Assembly: GCA_015179125.1 (NCBI GenBank)
Contig: WHVA01000254.1
Span: 91,472-155,471 of the forward strand
Reading direction: 5' to 3'
Length of the DNA stretch: 64,000 bases
Source of the DNA: Gautieria morchelliformis
Taxonomy: Eukaryota > Basidiomycota > Agaricomycetes > Gomphales > Gomphaceae
Both the position numbers and the translations under genes were made by a program. The number at the start of each line of letters is the position of its first letter. Position 1 is the first letter of the stretch. The notes beneath the pieces are model-generated. The model made no database searches, was not told where the DNA came from, and saw nothing but the letters and a program-made list of their open reading frames with translations. Positions 1-10,800 of this stretch are shown in pieces.

Positions 1-377
1 CAGAACTATACAGTAGGTCTATTATTATTTACCGTTATTTTGTTTAGTTTCTTTACTTTGGTTATTTTGTTATTTATACTTATTCCAGATATGGATATGG
101 CGAGTGATTGCTGTGGGTGCATATGGTGTCATCAGGAAAAACCCGAAATTCTGGTAGCGGCGCCTACCAGCACGTCGCGTCACGTGGTCTACCACAGCCC
201 ACGTAGTCGCACGCGTGGCTGCGTAAGTCCACATAGTCCTCCGTGCTCAAATGTCCTTATGTATCATATGTTAGATACATATCCGGGCCCTTTCTACCAT
301 AGACATCTGCTGTCTATGGTCGGCTAGAGTGCAAGCGCATATCTACTATAGAAATACATAGCACAGACTGTACACAC
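1..377. other. No gene recognised
   Basis: Only short frames without recognisable motifs are visible. The stretch is AT-rich at the left edge and then has CGT/CACGT-rich sequence around 160-240. I see nothing I can assign. Confidence 0.4.
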
Positions 378-923
378 ATGACTGCGCGCGCGTTCGATAT
401 CTTCCAGCGCCCGGACAAGCCTGGCTTCCTTGTTGGTGCCAACGCGCTGGACCTATCCTCCATCGGCATTGCACTCGGTTTGCTTTATGCATCCATTGTC
501 GCAGATGCCCATGATCGCGTGCATAACGAGGTGCAGGCGCAGAGTGGGTTCCAGCTTGACAGGATTCAGCAGGATGGGAGTTTCAGTCAGCATCAAGGCC
601 TTTTGTAAAATGGTATGTGGGCTAGGCTGTATTGGAGGATTGTCATGTTGAAGATATAACACAGGAAATTATGGCAAGGATTAGCAGTGCGTGTCCCGTC
701 TGGAGTTTCATGTTATTTGTGTTTCCTTACTAAATGCGTGTTGGCTAGCTCCAATGATGTCTGGGAGTTGGAGATTGAAGCCGGTGGCATGCGTTTCGCT
801 GCTACAGGGCCATCTAGGACCGCGTTTGAAAACCTTATGAACGTGTCCCAGTGGATGATCTACCAGAACACCGTAACGGGTGTCCTCCATTGGGATTCAG
901 CTACAGGGACGCAGGCTTCCTAA
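378..923 (+). pseudogene. Polysaccharide lyase family 8-like fragment (broken)
   Basis: Two open pieces read like the alpha/alpha-toroid of fungal PL8 enzymes (chondroitin/hyaluronan/xanthan lyase type, secreted). The first (378-608) has the run HDRVHNEVQ followed by QDGSFSQH. The second (687-923) has LEIEAGGMRFAA followed by QNTVTGVLHWD. In PL8 proteins these blocks occur in this order with a short spacer, so 609-740 probably contained an intron or is damaged; a stop interrupts it. Only about 150 of the usual 700 or more residues are present, with no signal peptide and no catalytic Asn/His/Tyr block. This is a partial, probably dead copy. The family call is from remembered motif order, not a search. 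Confidence 0.5.
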
Positions 924-1189
924 CGGGCACGTTTCTATGCAGCACGCCGCCGGTGGCTCAGCGCAGCGCCATATTTCCTCAGGTATGGCTTTGAATTGGA
1001 TGTGCTTCATTTGAGTCTGCATGGCATAAGTATATCTGACGCCCCTGAGGAGGAGGCATGGCCGCAGGGAACTCGGCCATCGATCCCTGTGCTCCACTCT
1101 AACAGTCATGTGACTCGTTATCTCTAAGCTGCGTCCTTTCTTCTTCCTGACCACCACAACTGCATACCCGTTCGAGCATACTGACCTTA
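924..1189. other. Intergenic, nothing recognised
   Basis: Short stretch between the lyase-like fragment and the next candidate gene. No motif, repeat or RNA gene is evident. Confidence 0.35.
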
Positions 1190-2221
1190 ATGGCTCCAGC
1201 GGCTACCAAACGGAAAGCTCTACAGGAGATCAACCTGACCCAACTCCCCACCTGCTCCACTGTGCTAAAGAAAACCTCAACTCAGGAGGATTCAAGCTCG
1301 AGGACCCGTCCTCGGTTGGGCCCCGCACCAACTGAAACCCTCACTACCAACCCCAGTTCATGCAGTCGCCTGACCGAAAAAGGACTCGAGTATCGTAAGT
1401 ACCATCTATCTTGAGCTATGTGAGTACTCTACCCTGAAATGTGCCAGAAATCCAGGTAGAGGCTGACAAGCAACGACTTGCACGTCAACGGGAACGTCGC
1501 CTCACGCGCGAGGAGGAAGCCCGAGCCTTGGATGCGGAGGTCGCGGCTCTTAGGGATGAAGGCCTAGGGGACGAGGAAATTGCAGAGTTCCTCAGTGACC
1601 TGAACGCCAATGATTCCGAGGACGAACCTGGGCCTCAGACCTGTACTGTTCCTGTGGCCCCAAATATCTACTCATTTTTTTTTCCTTTCGTTAGGTCCAG
1701 GAAGGATCCAGGCGAACGAGGTCCGTCATCCACATACCCCCCCCCCTTTTTTTTTTTTTTGGTTATTGCACTCACCTTTCATCTAGTTTGCATTCAAGGC
1801 CACAATGGCGGTTGTCACAGCCGCCTCGAAGCCTTCGGTGTCCAATGCCGTTCGGCGCCAGACAGCCAGCTCACCCGTACCCCTCCGGTCTGTGACATGC
1901 GATGCGGCCCAACCGCATCGTCCATCTGCCTCCTCGCCAGGTCCACGTCCTGACAATGGTCACATGGACAGGACCCACGGAGAACAGGGTCTAGGCCCTG
2001 GCGCGTCACCACAGCGCCTGCATGATCACGGAGGGTGCGTTTTTTTCCACCTGTTTATATCTGAACCATTGTCTTACTTCCTGTATCTTGTTACAGTGCG
2101 CATGCTGGATTCCCGAACATCGCCACAAACCCTCGAAAGCCGGCATTCAATGCCGCCAAAGTTGCTCGCGCTGCCCAGGCACTCGATGACGACGAGCACT
2201 CGGATAGTTAGAGGGCACTAG
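1190..2221 (+). CDS. Hypothetical spliced gene, charged coiled-coil protein
   Basis: The start ATG at 1190 opens a basic N-terminus (MAPAATKRKALQEINL) up to a GTAAGT donor near 1394. An acceptor (TGCCAG) near 1446 leads into a strongly charged helix-forming stretch rich in E, R and A (LTREEEARALDAEVAALRDE). It ends in an acidic run before a TTTCGTTAG acceptor near 1695. Further exon-like pieces (1805-2030 and 2098-2220) are separated by pyrimidine-rich intron-like sequence. The pattern fits a fungal gene with introns of about 50 nt, but exon joins are uncertain and I do not recognise a family. Short charged proteins like this often accompany fungal transposons, so it may be mobile-element cargo. 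No membrane segments or signal peptide are visible. Confidence 0.35.
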
Positions 2222-2852
2222 CTGCATCCTCGTTCCCGTGCAGAGCGTGTATAATATATGTAATTCTTCCATTTTCCCAATCCCAATGACTGTATTATAC
2301 CCTATCTGCGTGCCTACACTGGAATCCAAACGCTGCGCCGCCGTTCTACGCAACTATACACGCCGTATGGGCATAGCTACACACAATATGCAGCCTTGCG
2401 GAAATGCTACTGCCCCCTACGTCACCTCTCTAGTGCCCCGTAGCGGCTGGCCTCAGCAGACTACAAATCCCTATGGAGCTTGGTGGCGTGCTACAGGGCA
2501 CTACGTCGCGCTACGATGGCAGGCGGTCGGCTATGGAAGGCTACATGACAGGGGGGGTTGCTACGACGCTAAAGGTGCTACGTGCGCTATGTAAAGCTAA
2601 GTAACACCCTCTTTTTTTCCTGATCCACGGTGGGTCTAGTCTATAGACCGAGGTCCATAGACCGTTTCCCGGTAGCCCGGAAGTTCTGGCCCCAACGAGC
2701 TGTGACAACCAGGGTGTTTGGCGGAGACAGAATTGCTTTCCCACAAGACATTATTTGTTTTTCCGATATAAAATGTCCGTGTGTCACTCGGTGTCACGAT
2801 CGGACTGAGCCTTGACCGCTGACTGGCTCTGTTGTTGACCCTCGTGCTGCTT
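2222..2852. other. Non-coding stretch with CTACG-rich composition
   Basis: No convincing gene. Between about 2340 and 2600 the sequence is rich in GCTA/CTACG words, and around 2634-2663 a short imperfect inverted repeat reads TCTATAGACC / GGTCCATAGA. It may be a decayed repeat. Confidence 0.3.
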
Positions 2853-3060
2853 TCAGACTGTCGCCTGATGTCTCTGGTCTCTGCTCGTGTTGAGCGGCAG
2901 GCGCGAAGGCCAGGTAGTGAGTTTAAAGGTAGCGTGGGGTGGATGGCCCAGCCCAGGCGTCCCGAGGAGGTACGTCCTCGGATGGATGAAACGGAGGAAC
3001 CTCTTCAGGCTTCCAGTATTCCGCCTTGACAAACTCGCCAAACGAGTTTGTCAAGGCGGA
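2853..3060 (-). pseudogene. Fragment of unknown protein family, copy 1
   Basis: On the minus strand this translates to a block containing FVKAEYWKPEEVPPF and HPSEDV, then a stop. The same block, on the plus strand, recurs at 4563-4805 (FVKAETWKPDEVPLF ... HPSEDV). The two are therefore inverted paralogs conserved at the amino-acid level. I do not recognise the family. The upstream (right) end of this copy is folded into the hairpin at 3020-3060, so the reading frame cannot continue normally. Confidence 0.4.
3020..3060. repeat. Perfect hairpin, 18-bp arms
   Basis: Left arm 3020-3037 is the exact reverse complement of right arm 3043-3060, with a 5-nt loop. The right arm is part of the coding-like fragment at 2853-3060, so the left arm is an inverted duplicate of it. 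AGTATT stands as a direct repeat at both edges (3015-3020 and 3060-3065). Confidence 0.9.
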
Positions 3061-3241
3061 GTATTGGGAGAGGGACGTAGGCAGGAGGGAGCGGTGGACG
3101 TGGCACCACCCATGCTGGTGGCTCTGCTACCACAATCCAATATGCCCGGCGCTGGGAGAACAATGAGGGGGGCCGTACACTGCAAGAGAGTTAGAGATGG
3201 ATGCACACGTTGCCACTGGTTCTCGTTCCGTGCCAAAGGCT

Positions 3242-3271
3242 GCCTGGCGAATAAGTCGCTGTTCGCCAGGC
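3242..3271. repeat. Small hairpin, 10-bp arms
   Basis: GCCTGGCGAA (3242-3251) and TTCGCCAGGC (3262-3271) pair perfectly around a 10-nt loop and are followed by a T run. It looks like a bacterial terminator, but there is no bacterial context here. Confidence 0.7.
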
Positions 3272-3664
3272 GTTTTTGTATTGACTGCTATAAATATTGT
3301 CAGCATATCAGACCGATAGATTTCCAGGAAAGCGGAACAAGCAGCGCCAAATCAGCTCAAAATACACAGAAAAGATTGGGCCAAGTAGTGAACAGAATCA
3401 AGACAATATAGTACTTACTTTGAGCCTGTGTGTGAGGGGAGCCTTACTCCACCTCTCGATCGCCTCTTGGATATCAGCGAGCCGGAGTCGCCGTGATGGT
3501 GAACCCAGGATTGCGGCTTGGATGAGGGGATCCAAGCAGGGTCCAGAGGACAGGCTGCCAGACCAGGTCAGGGTCTCGAGGCCCACAGACCTCCGCTGTT
3601 CCAAAGCACCCGCTAATGTGGTCAACCGGTATGAATTGCAGTCATTGAGCTAACATGAAGATGT

Positions 3665-3729
3665 ACTCACAGTTTTTCTCCAACTGCGTGAACTCCACGA
3701 GTTCACGCAGTTGGAGAAAAACCGTGAGT
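3665..3729. repeat. Near-perfect hairpin, 31-bp arms
   Basis: Arms 3665-3695 and 3699-3729 are reverse complements with one mismatch and a 3-nt loop. Arms this long with such a tiny loop are unlikely by chance. Together with the 3020-3060 hairpin it brackets about 600 bp. Confidence 0.9.
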
Positions 3730-4562
3730 GGGAGTCCCGGCTGAGTCACTCAGAAGTACCGTAATCGGCGGTAGGCGTGGTGGTCCCATCGGTGGAGGAT
3801 GGGTGGGAAGAGATGGTGCAGGTGCAGGAAGAGAAGAAGTTATATACTCCAACGCGGAATGGCGCGTGACGTGGCAAATTACAACCCCATGAAGAAGGTT
3901 CTCACAATCAGATATAGGTATAGTACATACACGCCATCCCAAGAAGCCCTGCTGTACAGCCACGCTTTCAGGCTTGGGGATACACGCCCTCTGTCAATAA
4001 CGACCTACAGCTCTAGGGTCTTTAGCGTGCCGCTGCATCTTGGCCGTAGTAGGTGTGGGCGAGTGTCCAGCTCGCTATCGATCTTCCAATGGGCCATTAC
4101 AGCTCTATTCGGAATGGGTCCGGTGGGGGGTTTCCCACGAGAAATTTGGAGTGACCAAGGAGACTGAATTGGGAGCAGCAACAGCATTTGCGTTGGGAGG
4201 TGTCTCCTCATGCGCAGGTCTGTTTGCCGGAGCTTCGCTTTGCTGTTCTTGATCCATTTCTCCCAGTACTAGAGATTGAGCCTCTCTCATCCCAGCCTCC
4301 AAGCCCATGAGATCAGCGCACAGAATGAATATATATCCTGGCAGGACCATCGACTACACTCTTCCGAACCAGTAGCTCCTCTGACAGCATACTGGACACT
4401 AACCATTCATGATGTCTAGCCACAGGGGTACGTCCATCTCTAACCATCTCACCGTGTAAGGCCCTGCTCATCGTTCTCTCGGCTACGTGATTTGTGCATT
4501 GGCAACGTCCGCTACGGTTGGAACCACGTCTATCGGTCCTTTATTCCCATCGGGACACCACA

Positions 4563-4805
4563 GCCATTATTAGTCAGTTCCCTCGTCCCAGCTTTGACGG
4601 GTTTGTGAAAGCGGAGACGTGGAAGCCTGACGAGGTTCCCCTGTTCAAGCATCCATCGGAGGACGTATATCCTCAGTATGCCTGTGCTGGGCCACCCAAC
4701 CCCTACCGTCGCATCCGTGACAACCACAACCTGGCCTTCCATACACTGCGAGACACAGAGATGCACTTACTGGTTGCTGAAATTCTTTGGAGATGCGCCT
4801 CGTAG
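4563..4805 (+). pseudogene. Fragment of unknown protein family, copy 2
   Basis: This frame carries FVKAETWKPDEVPLF, HPSEDV and AGPPNPYRR, matching the inverted copy at 2853-3060. The frame is open from about 4494 and stops at 4803-4805. No further domain is recognisable. Conservation between two diverged copies argues that the block once coded for protein, but start, end and function are unknown. Confidence 0.35.
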
Positions 4806-4852
4806 CCAGATCCCACATGTCTCGGATTCGAAGTCCCAACACAGGAGCAAAG

Positions 4853-5371
4853 TCATTGATGGGCTGAGGGGAGAAGGCTCGACGAGTGCCGTCCCAGGTC
4901 CATGCGCTTGAGGACGGCCGTGTTCCGGTGAAGCTGTTGCCTGATATGATCAAAATCGTGTCCGATAGAAGAGAGTACACTTGCAAAGGTCCTTGTTAGA
5001 GTGGATAGATGACTGAAAAAGAGCGTGACAGAGGGAGATTGTATATACTTAGTACCGCTTCCCTCAAGAAGTTTTGCTACGCTTGACAAAGATTCCGCCA
5101 GCCTCGAAGACCGTGGAGGTACAGTAATCAGCGCAAGGAGGGTGTTGAGTCGGCAATGCGTTACCGTGGCTAGACGGGCGGCGGCGGTTGCATGGCGCAT
5201 GGCGGTTCGGACGACGGACGCTGCGTGAAGCGCATTGGGGCAAGTATGACCCGGGCCCGATCTAGTACATAGCACACTTGAGAAAGCTAGTGCGAGTCGT
5301 CGAAACAGAGCGAAGAAGCAGCTAGGACTGTGGGTGGCAGGGTCGGTGCAGTTTATGTAGCACCGAATCAC
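4853..5371 (-). CDS. Hypothetical 172-aa ORF
   Basis: An ATG-started minus-strand ORF. Its C-terminal half (LSSVAKLLEG ... FFSHLSTLTRTFASVLSSIG ... DFDHIRQQLHRNTAVLKRMD) is helix-like and looks more protein-like than a random frame. A second minus-strand frame just downstream (4645-4986) continues with NDFAPVLGLRIRDMWDLATRR, so this may be one spliced or frameshifted gene. No family is recognised. It may equally be an antisense artefact. Confidence 0.25.
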   Translation of the reverse strand: MIRCYINCTDPATHSPSCFFALFRRLALAFSSVLCTRSGPGHTCPNALHAASVVRTAMRHATAAARLATVTHCRLNTLLALITVPPRSSRLAESLSSVAKLLEGSGTKYIQSPSVTLFFSHLSTLTRTFASVLSSIGHDFDHIRQQLHRNTAVLKRMDLGRHSSSLLPSAHQ

Positions 5372-5611
5372 TAGTAGCGTGACAAGACAAGAACGTGTCT
5401 GAGATTTTTTTTATCTAATTGGCAGGCATGCCAAGCAAACGCAGAGTTTACAAATTGGTGAAATTTTGTTTTTTTTTTACAAATTACAAATTAAATTTCT
5501 AACAACGCCGTGGGCGACAGGTTGAACAGGACTGGGTAAGAGTAGCGACGCTGTCGGTGCCCATGCGGGAGGCTGAACACATATAGAGCGCAGTTTGGTG
5601 ATTGTATTAAC

Positions 5612-5713
5612 GCCTTCCTGCTGGACCAGTGGTAATATCCCGGTCTGGGCAGGATTGAACTCAAGAAGCGGGCATTGGGAACCCGCGCGTTCGACACCCA
5701 GGGAGGCATTTTT
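5612..5713 (+). ncRNA. tRNA-like Pol III unit (possible tRNA pseudogene or SINE head)
   Basis: TGGACCAGTGG (5622-5632) fits a box A and CGTTCGACAC (5688-5697) fits a box B. GCCTTCC at 5612-5618 can pair with GGGAGGC at 5701-5707 as a 7-bp stem with one G-U pair, followed at once by ATTTTT, a Pol III stop. However, the T-stem around the TTCGA loop does not pair and the D-arm spacing is poor, so a functional tRNA is unlikely. A tRNA-derived SINE head or a decayed tRNA is more plausible. Confidence 0.25.
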
Positions 5714-6646
5714 GTTTCTTACTCCAGTGAGTGTGCCTTGCGCCTCTGAGTTTTTTTTTCGCAAGTGTCCTCTGCTCAACTCTCCGTCCTCTTAACTCGA
5801 TGACCAGTCCATCACACAATCCCTCCTTTTCTGTTTCTTCCCTTCTACCTTCTCTTTCGAACACATATATCTCATTTCTGATGCATTTAATCACACACAC
5901 CCCCTTCCAATCTGCATGCCATGTACCTACCGCAGCACCCAGCGCACCAACCCATGAGTCACATACACGCGTTCAACTACGTACCCATCCCATTTACAAC
6001 ATAGTTCATTTCACACGACAGTTAAATAGCTATGCTATGTATCGTACCCACTCAGTTAATTGAACTCACCCCCTCACAACAACCTATTCATTTCGACGCA
6101 TTCACCTGCATATTTTCCATCAGTCTTACACACTCTACAAGAGAAAGCCTACAGACCTATATCCTTCGAATACACTCTCGATTCGGCTTCGCTTGGAAGC
6201 TTGAATCATATACCTATCACAACACAACACACTTGACTTAGATATCTTCACACGTACACCACCAGTCGATGTTCTTCTTTGGCATAGGTTTCCGAGACGC
6301 TGTCCCTGAAACATTGTGGTCAATTGTTTGTGTCACATTTCTCAAACCTTGAATAAACATTTCTTAGCAGGGCTTTCCTACACGTCACCTGCCCGCTTTC
6401 ACTGTCGTTTCTTGGTGATCTCAGCAAGCTCTCACCTAGTGTATTTCCACAAGGTCTCAGTTCCCATTTGGTGAAGCCCAGTGTGATGTGTTAAAAAGTC
6501 GGTGCGTACTATGCAAACAAAAGGTCTACTGACGCTTGTGAAATGACAATCATCTCCACTTGAGCTTGTTAGATGGTTGTGTAAGCCTGATGTGAGCCAC
6601 TCAACCTGCTTCCACATAGCTAATCCATATGCTCACACAGCCTGTC
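5714..6646. other. Gene-free AT/C-rich stretch
   Basis: No gene supported. The region 5780-6240 is C/T/A-rich (CACA, CATT words) with short open frames but no motifs. 6240-6646 shows nothing recognisable up to the LTR edge at 6647. Confidence 0.4.
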
Positions 6647-6995
6647 TGTGAGGGCAACACTAATGACGAAGCCACAACCAAAAGATACTCAAGGAGATAA
6701 GAGCCGATACTAGGACAATGACCAACTGTGTAGTGGGTATCCTCAGTTTATAACTCTACCAACGATAGATACATGGGGACTTGCCTGTGTAGTGGGTATC
6801 CTCAGAGATCAAGCTGAGGAAATGCCACCACACGGGCTACAGTCTTATAGCGCTGGCAAGGCTTACAAAATAGGGAAGACAGAAACTTGTAGAAGGTTAC
6901 GGAAGGTGACGGAAGGTTATGGAAACTGACGGAAGGTGACGGAAACTCATGGAAGGAAATAGAAACTTGTGGAAGGAAACGCGTGAACCCTGACA
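6647..6995 (-). repeat. Gypsy-A LTR (3' LTR of a truncated element)
   Basis: On the minus strand this begins TGTCAGGGTTCACG and ends CCCTCACA, the same termini as the 57692-58066 LTR. It is shorter (349 against 375 bp) because the internal CTTCCGTCA-type repeat block differs in copy number. TATAAG and the AGCTTGATCT motif of the full element are conserved here. It belongs to the truncated element that runs right to 7386. Confidence 0.85.
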
Positions 6996-7386
6996 TCACC
7001 CCCCTCTCAATGCTTGTCGTCCCAGCAAGCACAGCTGCCACCTAGCCCCCAACATCCACCGAGACATCGTTTCCAAGTATGCCACAGGCGGGACCACCAT
7101 CTCTCCTGGCCCTTCCCTTCCTGGTAGTGCAGGTCGATGATGAGCTCAGGGGGATTGGGGTCCATGGGCAAGTGCGGCCCTCGAAACCTTGCTCGACGTA
7201 TTCGCTCTCCTGCCATGTTACGGAAACGCCGCCCCACCCAGCCTTCGAAAGTGTAGGGGGTTCCACAAGGGGGGTTTCATCGTTGAGGAAGACAGGGTCG
7301 CCGATGTAGTACGTGTTCTCTCGTCTGTGTCGGGGTCTGAGGAATGCGAGTGCAGGGCGAGTGGGCACCTGACTCTTCGCTGGTGT
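6996..7386 (-). pseudogene. Gypsy-A 3' internal fragment with extra ORF (ORF3)
   Basis: This is the inverted counterpart of about 63460-63845. On the minus strand a 108-aa open frame (7042-7368) reads through RPRHRRENTYYIGDPVFLND, where the other copy has a stop (CGA here, TGA there). The frame lies between the chromodomain and the 3' LTR, the place where some LTR elements carry an additional ORF. No family is recognised. The fragment stops abruptly where Copia-1 begins, and the missing part is not found on the other side of Copia-1. Confidence 0.7.
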
Positions 7387-7883
7387 TGTAGAGGACAGGA
7401 ATTATAGGCAGTAGGTATGGACTTGTTGCTCAAAAGAATAGACTAGAAAACAATTCACTCTCTCAGTGAATTTAGTTGTCACTGTAAATATATTATACAC
7501 TACCTAGAAAACAATTCACTACAGAGGATTTCTAGGTTAATAAATCGAAAGAATGCTAGACTAATTTACTTGCCTCTCTCAGTGAATTTAGTTGTCACTG
7601 AGAGAGGGGGAAACTGTTTCACTGCGCATGTACTACTACCCGGCCCTTTAGCGCCCAAGAGCTCGCACGTCGAAGTCATTTCAGACTCCGCTGGGTGCAG
7701 CCGCTTGTGAAAGTAGGAATAACAAGATGAAATGGGGAGATAGGGAGTGAGTGGAAAATTTCGAAAATAACCAGAGAAATGGATGCATGATACAAGAACA
7801 ACATGAGAAGAAATTGAGAAAGCACACAACAAATTGGATATATTATGCTTGATTTTGGTGCAGGAGCATCAATGCACCCAACA
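7387..7883 (-). repeat. Copia-1 3' LTR
   Basis: On the minus strand it runs TGTTGGGTGC ... CCTACA. It contains a duplicated block (AATTCACTCTCTCAGTGA type) and a 12-bp-arm palindrome CTCTCTCAGTGA / TCACTGAGAGAG. It is preceded, in element orientation, by the purine tract at 7884-7895, directly after the polyprotein stop. Confidence 0.95.
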
Positions 7884-7896
7884 CGCCCCCTCAAGC

Positions 7897-10800
7897 TTAA
7901 TATATTCCGATTTGTTCATTGAGGATCTTCACTCTAGGACTAGGAAGTCCTTTGGTGAGGATATCTGCCAACATTTGTTCGGTTGGCAAATAAACGAGCT
8001 TGGCTTGTTGATTTTTGATTATATCTCGAAGGAAATATAATCTGATGTCGAAATGTTTGGTTCTCGTGTGTTGTTGAGTGCCATACGTGATGGCAATGGC
8101 TGATTGATTGTCTGAATAAATTTTGATGGGTCTGTTCAGTGGTTGGAATATTTCAGAAATAAAATGGCGCATCCAAAGAGCCTCTTTGCCCGCATGGGTC
8201 AGGGCGACGAATTCGGCTTCAGTTGATGAGAGGGCTACTATCGACTGTTTCTGGCAACTCCATGAAACAGTGCCTCCATCAATCTGAAATAAGTATGCCG
8301 AATACGAACGCCTATGACTCTGTGAACCCCAATCCGCATCTGAATACCCCATCAAACCGTCTCGATTTCTTCCAAGTGTGAGCTTGTAATGCTTCGTGCC
8401 TTTCAAATATTTGAAGACACGTTTGACTGCATTCCAATGTGTGCCACCTGGATTTTCGAGGAATTGCAAAAGCAATGACACCGCAAATGCAATGTCAGGT
8501 CGAGTGGCTACAGCTGCCCACATCAGTGATCCTATAGCTTGCCTGTATGGAAACTTCGACATGGCTTTCTTGCCTCTCTCTGTAGAAGGACACTGGTCTT
8601 TTGATAATTTAACAGCTGGATCAAGGGGCGTAGCATAAGTCTTTGCATCTTCGAGATTGAATTTCTTGATGATCTTCTCGATGTATGCAGGTTGTGAAAT
8701 TGCAATAGTTTTCTTCTGCCAGTCTCTTTCGATTTTGAGATTCAATAGCCAATGAATCTCGCCTAGATCTTTCATACTGAAGACCTGAGCAAGATCTCGT
8801 TTGACTTCGTCCAGGACTGGCTGATTCTCAGCTGTGATGGTGAGATCATCCACAGCTGTTGCAATGATCACATGCCCCTTTCCGCCACGTCTATAAAATA
8901 CAGCCCCATCTGTGGCTGACGTAGTGAATCCTAATTTGTGGAATTCACCACTTAGACGTTTGTACCATTCCCTTCCAGATTGTTTGAGGCCATAGAGTGC
9001 TTTCTTCAAAAGTAGCACTTCGTCTTTGTCTCTAGACTCATATCCATACGGTTGTTTCATGTAAATAGGTTCAGGTAGTGTAGCATTGAGGTATGCATAG
9101 TCCACGTCCATTTGATGGATAGGCCAGTCATTCCTAGCAGCAATGGCGCATATGATCCGTAGGGAGGATAACCGAGCAACAGGTGAGTATGTCTCATCAT
9201 AGTCGACTCCAAACTTCTGTGTGAAGCCTTGGGCGACCATTCTCGATTTAGGCATTATTGGTTTCCCTTCTGGGTTACGCTTCCAAAGGTAGACCCATTT
9301 ATTACCGACAATATTGGCTCCAGGAGGTGGTTTGGCTCGTTCCCACACTCCCTTGTCGATTAGGGCCTCATACTCTTTGTCCATTGATTTCTTCCATATA
9401 GGATTACTCAGAGCTTCGTCTGCATTGCTAGGTTCAATTTGACTCAAATCCGGCGCCTTGTTATTGTTTTGACCGTCGGTTAGAAACGCACTGATGGCAC
9501 ACTCATAGCTACTGATGCCATCAATCTCGGAGGATAATTCTTGGTCGAATAAAACTTCTTTATGGTCCTCAACATCCTCGTAAGCTAGCGTAGTCATATG
9601 TGCGCCAGCTTGTCTCTGGGTTTGAGATCTTGTTACGGGACCTGATGGGGCCGGCTGCACTTGTTGTTGACGGATCCTTTCGCTTCTCCTTATCGGTTCA
9701 GCTTCTCTAGGTCTGTCATCAACTCCCTGAATAGGTTGCAGCTTTTCAAGATATTCCTCTGGTGCATTTTCATCAATTTCTTCGATCTTTGCCTCTTCGC
9801 TGACTAAGCGACCGGGCATAGGCACTGATGCCGGAATGGCCTTCTTCTCCTCTCTAGACGTAGGTAGCTTGGATTCCTCAATAGAAATGATTGGGACCTT
9901 TCCCTTTTTCATCTCTGAATCAAACACAACATTCCGCTCGACAGAAACTTTGTGCGAGTCAGGCCAATAAATATAATGACCATGGCTCTGCGCAGAAATT
10001 CCTATCCACCAAGCTCTCTTGGCACGAGCTTCCAATTTATCTCCCTGAGTGACCTTAACATAGACTTCAATTCCCCACGCGTGAATGTCTTTGAGATTCG
10101 GTTTCTCATGGTGGATCATCTCGTAGGGCGTTTTATCCGGTAGAGCTCTTGTGTGCGTCCTGTTCCTAAGATAATTGGCATGCTGTATTGCATAGCCCCA
10201 TAATATCTTAGGAAGGCCTGATTCTAACAGCATGGCACGAGTTCTCTCAGTGAGAGTTCGGTTCAGACGTTCGGCAACACCATTAGACTCTGGTGTGTCG
10301 TGTACCGTCAACTGATGCTTCGTGCCTTGTTTGGCTAGATGCTGTTCGAATTCAGAGCTCGTATACTCGCCCCCTCGATCAGAAACAAGTGCCTTGATGT
10401 GCACATTTCTCTGTCGAAGCATTAAAGCCTCATAGAGCTTGTACTTTGAGAATGCTTCTGATTTGTTCGCCATGAGATAGATCACCGATTCTCTTGAGTA
10501 ATCATCGATAAAGGAGACATAATATGACTTCTTATCGATTGTGAGGTGCCTTGCAGGTCCCCAGACATCAGAATAAATTCTGTCACCGAATTTTGACGTT
10601 CGGTCTCTGGGTTCTCGAGGAAGAGGTTTGCGTGCAATCTTGGCCTGAATACACGCATCGCAGACAATTCTATCGCCTGTGGAGCTCAGTTCAATGCCCA
10701 ATATCATGCCATGATTTAATAGATGTTGTAGGGACTTCTGTGAGATATGCCCCATTTTTTGATGAATTTCCATGGCAGACAAACACATATGGGCTTGAGC

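Noticed and set aside
1741..1765. Poly-C/poly-T run as a LINE tail
   Set aside because: No LINE sequence adjoins it; it looks like a pyrimidine-rich intron tract.
3242..3280. Rho-independent terminator
   Set aside because: The GC hairpin followed by T run fits the shape, but every other sign is eukaryotic (introns, retrotransposons).
3665..3760. Helitron 3' end (hairpin then CTRR)
   Set aside because: A CTGA lies about 20 bp after the hairpin, but no matching 5' TC terminus, Rep/helicase or repeat copies were seen.
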